This document shows positions 63,395 through 64,000 of a stretch of DNA of 64,000 nt, in pieces. The DNA is from Saprospiraceae bacterium (GTDB lineage Bacteria > Bacteroidota > Bacteroidia > Chitinophagales > Saprospiraceae): contig JADLHT010000035.1 in NCBI GenBank assembly GCA_020848695.1, forward strand, positions 1 to 64,000, given 5' to 3'. The stretch's first letter is position 1, and every line of letters begins with the position of its first letter. The translations under genes and the position numbers were made by a program. The notes below the pieces were generated by a model. That model did no database searches. It saw only the letters and a list, made by a program, of their open reading frames with translations, and was not told the origin of the DNA.

Positions 63395-64000
63395 ATGAAA
63401 ATAAAATTATGGAATTATCGAAATATTAACATTAATTACCCTATCGAACTTAAAATTCAAGAGGGTGTAACTTTTATTCTAGGAATTAATAACGCTGGAA
63501 AAAGTAATATCCTTAAATTTTTCTATGACTTAAGACATGTTTTTGGTAATTTATTGATTAATAATGATAAGATTCAATTTCATGTAAATACTTCAATATT
63601 TTTAGATGAAATTATTAATAGAAATAATAATCTACCTTTTGTAAAAATTGAAATTACCAATGAATATTATTTTCTTAAATTTAAGATAAAACCTTATCTC
63701 GGGCATGAAAAGCATACAAATACTTGGCTTATTGAAGGAGATATTAATGAAGAATACATCAATAATAGTAACTATCATAGCTTCATTAAGGAAGTGAAAG
63801 AACTATTTGCAAGTTTTATTTATGTGCCTTCAAATAGAGTTGACTTTGGAAATGCTGGGAATAATTATGACCTTTTAATGGGTAATTCATTTATTGGTCA
63901 ATGGAATAATTGGGCTAATGGCAGAAATGCTGAAAAAAGAGAAAAAATACAAATTTTAATCAGTGAGCTTGGAGAATTGTTCAATGTTCAAAATTTTAAT
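63395..64000 (+). CDS. P-loop ATPase, OLD/RecF-like, 5' part only
   Basis: The first 202 codons of a gene that runs out of the window. The N-terminus (KIKLWNYRNININYPIEL) and the Walker A motif GINNAGKSNILKFFYDL at about residues 30-46 resemble SMC/RecF/OLD-type AAA ATPases. Further on, FIYVPSNRVDFGNAGNNYDLLMGNSFIGQWNNW. The Walker B, signature and any C-terminal nuclease (Toprim) domain are beyond the edge. ATG start 18 bases after the recombinase. ATPases of this type inside integrative elements often belong to anti-phage systems, but this one cannot be assigned without the rest. Confidence 0.7.
   Translation, partial: MKIKLWNYRNININYPIELKIQEGVTFILGINNAGKSNILKFFYDLRHVFGNLLINNDKIQFHVNTSIFLDEIINRNNNLPFVKIEITNEYYFLKFKIKPYLGHEKHTNTWLIEGDINEEYINNSNYHSFIKEVKELFASFIYVPSNRVDFGNAGNNYDLLMGNSFIGQWNNWANGRNAEKREKIQILISELGELFNVQNFN

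Larger units (their letters stand above)
62027..64000. mobile_element. One end of an integrative element inserted in tRNA-Leu (partial)
   Basis: It starts where the tRNA-Leu identity stops, contains a tyrosine recombinase facing inward and the start of an ATPase gene, and continues past the window. The direction follows from the tRNA fragment: its native terminator and chromosome lie to the left. An intact tRNA-Leu(UAA) is expected at the far right end. Confidence 0.75.

Overview
The window is AT-rich chromosomal DNA from a Bacteroidota bacterium, most likely of the Saprospiraceae type. Three things point there. Secreted proteins carry type IX secretion (T9SS) C-terminal signals: two giant proteins of about 1500 residues end in the gliding-motility-type (CHU_C) domain, and an M14 peptidase and a dockerin-like protein end in type A sorting domains. 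Start codons lack clear Shine-Dalgarno sequences. The Bacteroidota -7 promoter element TAnnTTTG recurs directly upstream of genes. TTG start codons are frequent.

Layout. 1-620: 3' end of 23S rRNA, 5S rRNA and terminator of an rRNA operon. 700-9,430: thiolase, acyltransferase, first giant T9SS protein, O-methyltransferase and a GNAT/FemAB-like protein. 9,480-17,540: Omp85-like barrel, HemW, GalE, M29 aminopeptidase, HflX, a rhodanese/TauE sulfur pair and peptide deformylase. 17,540-22,640: ALDH7-like dehydrogenase, M14 peptidase, RNase HII and a small unknown. 22,900-26,200: ribosomal/translation block rplM-rpsI-rpsB-tsf, then pyrH. 26,230-38,510: membrane proteins, sterol-desaturase-like protein, mfd, NifU-type Fe-S protein, acetyl-CoA synthetase, SRAP protein, DUF3467 protein, S9 peptidase, HAD-like protein and RNase HI. 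38,530-45,190: hybrid histidine kinase convergent with a LytTR response regulator, SLC13-type transporter, TerC-like protein and an AraC-type regulator. 45,310-48,240: TonB receptor plus HmuY-like lipoprotein (heme uptake), divergent from the AraC gene, with a direct repeat between them. 48,380-61,790: dockerin/T9SS protein, a hydrolase without its nucleophile, TrmB, NadB, a glycosyltransferase, tRNA-Val, MnmG and the second giant T9SS protein.

Right edge. At 61,968-62,026 lies the 3' part of a tRNA-Leu(UAA) gene, cut at the anticodon stem but still followed by its terminator. Next come a tyrosine recombinase and the start of a P-loop ATPase that runs off the window. This reads as one end of an integrative element inserted in tRNA-Leu, and its unseen cargo is the most likely place for something new.

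Most genes are housekeeping. The functional groupings the sequence supports are the heme-uptake cluster with its regulator, the kinase/LytTR pair, the sulfur pair, the translation operon and the integrative element. All calls come from reading the sequence; no database search was run.
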